DNA of 64,000 nt, from the IMG/VR virus record IMGVR_UViG_3300044977_000034, positions 1 through 64,000 of that record; one strand, 5' to 3'. The notes under the pieces were generated by a model. It made no database searches and had not been told where the DNA came from. It worked only from the letters and a program-made list of their open reading frames with translations. The stretch is from a virus. This document shows positions 62,801 to 64,000 of this stretch, piece by piece; position 1 is the stretch's first letter; each line of letters starts with the position of its first letter. Position numbers and translations under genes: made by a program.

Positions 62801-63097
62801 CGCGCCCATCGTCATCGCCCCGGCCGCGCCGAGATAAGGCTGCGCGGCGTTCGCGTACTGGTTGATTCCCCCGAGCCCCGCGTTGGTCTGGCTCGTCAGC
62901 GGGGCGACCTGTTCGCCCTGGTAGGGCTGATAGGGCTGGTTCGCGACGTTGGTCGCGCGGTCGACAAGGCTCTGGTACTCAGCCATCACCTGGGGCGGCG
63001 GCCCCGAAGAGGATGATGTCTGCTGAGTGGTGCCGCCCTTTGAGCCGCCCTCGAAACAGAATGGCTGGCGAAAAGAGGCTTCTCTGGGCGGCCTCAT
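56888..63097 (-). CDS. Giant internal virion protein with S74-like and transglycosylase-like domains
   Basis: 2,069 aa. Residues 35-310 are a Gln/Ala-rich helical domain (MAEYQSLVDRATNVANQPYQ). About 315-365 is SDERAKENVEEIGKTYDGQN, then YRYNFKGDPRTQIGLIAQE, the peptidase_S74 chaperone pattern with its Ser and Lys (SDERAK), here internal rather than C-terminal. A very long Gly/Pro/Met-rich stretch (about 400-1440) contains GG motifs seen in other virion proteins. About 1445-1580 looks like a lytic transglycosylase (ISSLESGMGKSYVGDGGSSF-GPFQLHMGG, then DPKTVPDQVKFVADYTAQHG). The C-terminal 400 residues are helical. Probably an ejected murein-cutting protein. Confidence 0.7.
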   Translation of the reverse strand: MRPPREASFRQPFCFEGGSKGGTTQQTSSSSGPPPQVMAEYQSLVDRATNVANQPYQPYQGEQVAPLTSQTNAGLGGINQYANAAQPYLGAAGAMTMGASAPVNPMQFQGMGSLAPFMNPYTSSVVDTTQAEMNNQNEQQAQFLNSANISSGAFGGDRAGIGQSILANQQNLAEAPTIAGLNQANFTQAMGDWTGQQSTNLAAQQANAARQMSGAAQLGEIGQSAQQAGLQGAQADIQAGMIPQQEQQAIDTAAQQMYQQGQAYPFTTTGWLGNLIEGTGSLSGGQSQTTSPGPNSIAQGLGAATSGLGLLGSLVGMSDERAKENVEEIGKTYDGQNIYRYNFKGDPRTQIGLIAQEEAYHDPGSVHRIGMGDLLGIDYGRATQGAAERGHYADGGEAEPPPGGVTQGVTQGIQPQQKPQSMSPDQALMFMGDPSARSGMGSFALMGGTTMHPQPETALAQPRQSFQEGGVVLPPGVIPIGSGSSASYSEGWQPGTLLNSQAGISEALFGEESAGSKSPYTGIDVDQGAAIGGGEWLPPQPATGFPVSPQPDYQNLQNSPQFGSAEASLAGAFGGTQASMGTAPAANSGPMPVGGARMPGPMGAAGATEGGLSRGGLGQIVDEYFGTQGSGGAGGAGGSGGFGYTPGSTPVQNPKTAPAAAAAPAAQQPQGGYWTSVGGTTTGGAAGGENAGMGAPTGNVFHNEWVPAGMSRAGGGGVNMRSGFQRGGFPQFTTYQPTANPARNPPTYTALDLSHLFGGGQQQQTPRAIQMQRQLGQARAKAAVQRGVVRPRVIAPDPVTGEHHDITPYRPEDDPRPQPPGPGGLPMTAPRSVAPVGGQAPATLRDSLTMREPSVPGSRGPGMGYPTLGLVPPEAAGTPSNAPMTRAAFFGGVPKQNLPATRAPPLEGTQEWNKPSAEVEAPRESAEFSEAGGRPLMAPRLVGGDPFGQRPLAIAPPSGDEAPMHTGWDVDLPGVFRGGGQGIAAEARGGRVPRYWGGRIGRDDGGSIPIGGGAGNVMEAPTGTPASPDLSNIDWDSIFGGNGGGVGTPDFSSLPDDTFDLGPSRGPQRAQIDPRAVAEAPSFQGAGGGGGGPHFTQVSNMGGPPISALDLSGHYTPTTGNARGATYVPGSGGGGAGAGISPNARAQAPEHPAITTMRHIVRQHDAMRARGSGSSLGTGIVDPEIVARQNMAGPGPMDPSIIANQKRMHPATSVASGITGDDSLSRAYAGFQGGGGVLGSSPMMNAGAYTPQGAGVTGQTSQGGGLGSIATANKAAGGFGDLFGGGDRAGFASGGASGGLTGADIGDPFLAEITASATPMQGGGGHGPPAPPSSAPPPAAGGGPLGGDGLGKLGDAVKKFAGQAGGQQTAPAGDPSDASGGWGSMAGTPDFSNLSDNAFDVGQDLGFRTGGGVGLGSLRGGFSDGGTPNLDAIDAEVAGGGPPAPPVAAPAPSGGGAAPAVPDLIKQNFGNRAGYASTISSLESGMGKSYVGDGGSSFGPFQLHMGGINPDMPHSGLGDEFKKQTGLDPRDPKTVPDQVKFVADYTAQHGWHDWSTKGQADKIAGGANVPGQDVQPAEADTSSYGGGFMLPGPSQSGPPPGQLDRRNLQAPTMGDELRHDPGGYLMSVGAAMMSSRAPQLGTAIGEGLTAGNNYLQAQKGLEKQWGEAQAQINNLSQEAREHGADADLKVQQLQIGAMMNKVYIQMLRSKGLLGGGSGGTAAPAPTGGQGAPSGGLPTLPTLGGGAAPSGAPSGAAAPSGGAPSGAAPAGAAPAGAAPAGGVPDLNQDPAYKAGTNLIAQGNQQNLIHPGLGDDLITQGKAQQEAAKSNWEKQAEISSKGQEAVTSATTEAQKPVLQSYLENREKFESTYDQTRSEISELSNIYQHFQAGRSSEAQAELASWANAFGFKLPQAASADAAMKSAIQQAFAAVANSGLQKAPRAGLREATMMVASPTRDPAALRKILTDQLATLDYQHDMYSNVPGHNLNVGDDMDTFTKAHKYGDYLGKARKEVPIFKGITPETMKNVTGEDWPAPLPKTGAQPGERYSLPNGKIVRAQPDGTFQVEYEP

Positions 63098-63102
63098 GGT
63101 CG

Positions 63103-63669
63103 CTACTCCGCCGCGACTTTGTTCGCGGGCGGCATATCAGCGAGGCGTTCGGCGAAAGGTGTTCGGTTCGGCGGGGCGTAGCAGAAGAAAGCCCCGAACT
63201 GCGGGACCCAGCGGCGATAGAGTCGGATCTTCGCAGCGGTCCGGATGTTCGAGTACACGCCGATGGTGAGGTCGAGGCCGATCTGATCGGAGCATTGCTT
63301 CGCGTAAGCGATCAGGTCGTTGGCGAAGCCCATGCGCCGATATTCCGGGCGCACGAAATTGAAAAATTCGAGCAGCTGCCAGTCGTCCGAATACCAGATC
63401 GGTTCGATGAGCAGGAAGATCGCGCCCTTGAGATGATCCCTCTCACCGATGACGCCGAGAATGCCGCGCCGCTCCGGCCCCTGGTGGATGGCAAGGCGAA
63501 TCATCGCCGCGACCTTGCCCATGTTCAACGGGTGATAAGGTTGTTCGCGATGCATGAGTCGGCACATGTCCAAGATCGCCAGCTCGTCGTCGTCGTCGGC
63601 TAAGCGGATCGGCGTGCGCGGTGGCGTCGAGCGCAGCTCCTCTTCGTGTTCGCGGCTGAACTCTTTCAC
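63103..63669 (-). CDS. GNAT-family acetyltransferase
   Basis: 188 aa. FNFVRPEYRRMGFANDLIAY matches GNAT motif A (V-PEYR-MG-A--L), with LKGAIFLLIEPIWYSDDWQL before it and IRLYRRWVPQFGAFF after. N-acetyltransferases of this kind occur in phage structural modules, with unknown targets. It lies 5 nt upstream of the giant virion gene. Confidence 0.8.
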   Translation of the reverse strand: MKEFSREHEEELRSTPPRTPIRLADDDDELAILDMCRLMHREQPYHPLNMGKVAAMIRLAIHQGPERRGILGVIGERDHLKGAIFLLIEPIWYSDDWQLLEFFNFVRPEYRRMGFANDLIAYAKQCSDQIGLDLTIGVYSNIRTAAKIRLYRRWVPQFGAFFCYAPPNRTPFAERLADMPPANKVAAE

Positions 63670-63679
63670 GCCACTTCTC

Positions 63680-64000
63680 CTATTTCGCCGGACCAGGGAG
63701 CTGCTTGAGTGTTTGCGCCGCTTCCTTCTTCAGGGCGACGACCCACTTGTCGAGGACGAGGTGTCCTTTGTCGACATTGCCGTCGCCGATTCGCGCGACC
63801 TCGTCCGGCTCGATGACGAACTCGCCGCCGCTCGCATTGATCGGGACCGCCGGACCGGGGCCGCGCGCCGCGCCGCCATGCTTCTGCTTCCCCTCCTCCA
63901 GCGCCGGGTTCTGCGCCGTGTAGCCAGGAGGACCGAAAACGGGCGGCTGAAAGTGCGCGGGCGGCGGCTTCGGAATCCCCACGCCCTTGCTAACCGGGAG
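63680..64000 (-). CDS. Structural-module protein (partial, N-terminus beyond window)
   Basis: At least 106 codons are visible; the frame is open to the right edge. An internal GTG at 63982 could be a start but the upstream codons (LPVSKGVGIPKPPPAHFQPP) look coding. NASGGEFVIEPDEVARIGDG, then NVDKGHLVLDKWVVALKKEA and QLPGPAK is a C-terminal module widespread in phage structural proteins ('GGEF-V-P--V--IG-G---GH--LD-WV'). Function unknown. Confidence 0.7.
   Translation of the reverse strand, partial: LPVSKGVGIPKPPPAHFQPPVFGPPGYTAQNPALEEGKQKHGGAARGPGPAVPINASGGEFVIEPDEVARIGDGNVDKGHLVLDKWVVALKKEAAQTLKQLPGPAK

Noticed and set aside
1-64000. CRISPR array, insertion sequence, rRNA
   Set aside because: No regularly spaced direct repeats with spacers, no transposase-like frame and no rRNA-like sequence were seen.
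1-64000. Circular closure of the window
   Set aside because: The end frames do not join in phase and no terminal repeat was seen, so the window is taken as an internal piece of a longer genome.

Overview
The window is a 64 kb piece of a GC-rich tailed-phage genome (by eye a little over 60 % GC). It carries small and large terminase subunits, portal, a scaffold-like protein, major capsid protein, tail fibres, an endolysin and full replication and recombination modules. Nothing in it looks like bacterial housekeeping. No sheath, tail tube or tape-measure gene was recognised. The very large Gly/Pro-rich internal-virion-like proteins and the gene content suggest a podovirus-like phage. A PEP-CTERM protein of the 'VPEPSTWAM' type, a GapR/DUF2312-like protein, a DUF3309 protein and a Tat-like leader point to an alphaproteobacterial host. 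A Cro/C1-type repressor, a serine recombinase and a cargo-like PEP-CTERM gene would fit a temperate lifestyle, but no attachment site was found. Both ends of the window cut through structural genes.

Layout. (1) 1-18.3 kb, minus strand: late structural genes, from a collagen-like fibre through adaptor, capsid, scaffold, GroES-like co-chaperonin, an Acb2-like protein, a SleB-type hydrolase fusion and portal to a string of small overlapping genes. (2) 18.4-22.5 kb, plus strand: HExxH protein, serine recombinase, DndB/DGQHR-like protein, radical SAM protein and a small partner. (3) 22.5-26.3 kb, minus: PD-(D/E)XK protein, tRNA-Phe, small genes, terminase subunits and a second PD-(D/E)XK protein. 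(4) 26.3-28.4 kb: two non-coding stretches rich in GGCAC/GGGAC repeats at 11-bp spacing, with three small genes between them. (5) 28.4-37.4 kb, plus: an operon of many small genes, an ArdC-like antirestriction protein and a SNF2 helicase split by an HNH endonuclease. (6) 37.4-44.3 kb, minus: methyltransferase, zinc-ribbon genes, RepA-like helicase, Toprim primase, RuvC-like nuclease, GapR-like protein and repressor. (7) 44.4-50.8 kb, plus: winged-helix protein, HNH proteins, YqaJ exonuclease, RecT annealase and small genes. (8) 51-54.6 kb, minus: lysis genes, PEP-CTERM protein, Pro/Gly-rich protein and tail-collar fibre. (9) 55-64 kb, minus: internal virion proteins, including a 2,069-aa fusion, and a GNAT acetyltransferase.

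Regulation is unusually legible. Palindromes TTGCA-N5-TGCAA lie in front of or between transcription units, often with one arm serving as the -35 box of a promoter. Two lie just upstream of the C1-like repressor, which suggests one phage-wide repressor regulon. Plus-strand genes share a leader, GCCTA followed by GGAGTCGA(A/G), just before the ATG. The most striking observation is three complete type II hammerhead ribozymes (28667-28729, 29358-29423, 31325-31386). Each starts at the stop codon of one gene and ends just before the Shine-Dalgarno sequence of the next, so they should cut the early polycistronic mRNA into segments.

Mobile parts include four HNH endonucleases: one between two duplicated virion genes, one splitting the helicase gene, one between small genes and the YqaJ exonuclease, and one after a hairpin near 49 kb. 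Low-GC codon-usage islands in terL, portal and the helicase suggest recent gene conversion.
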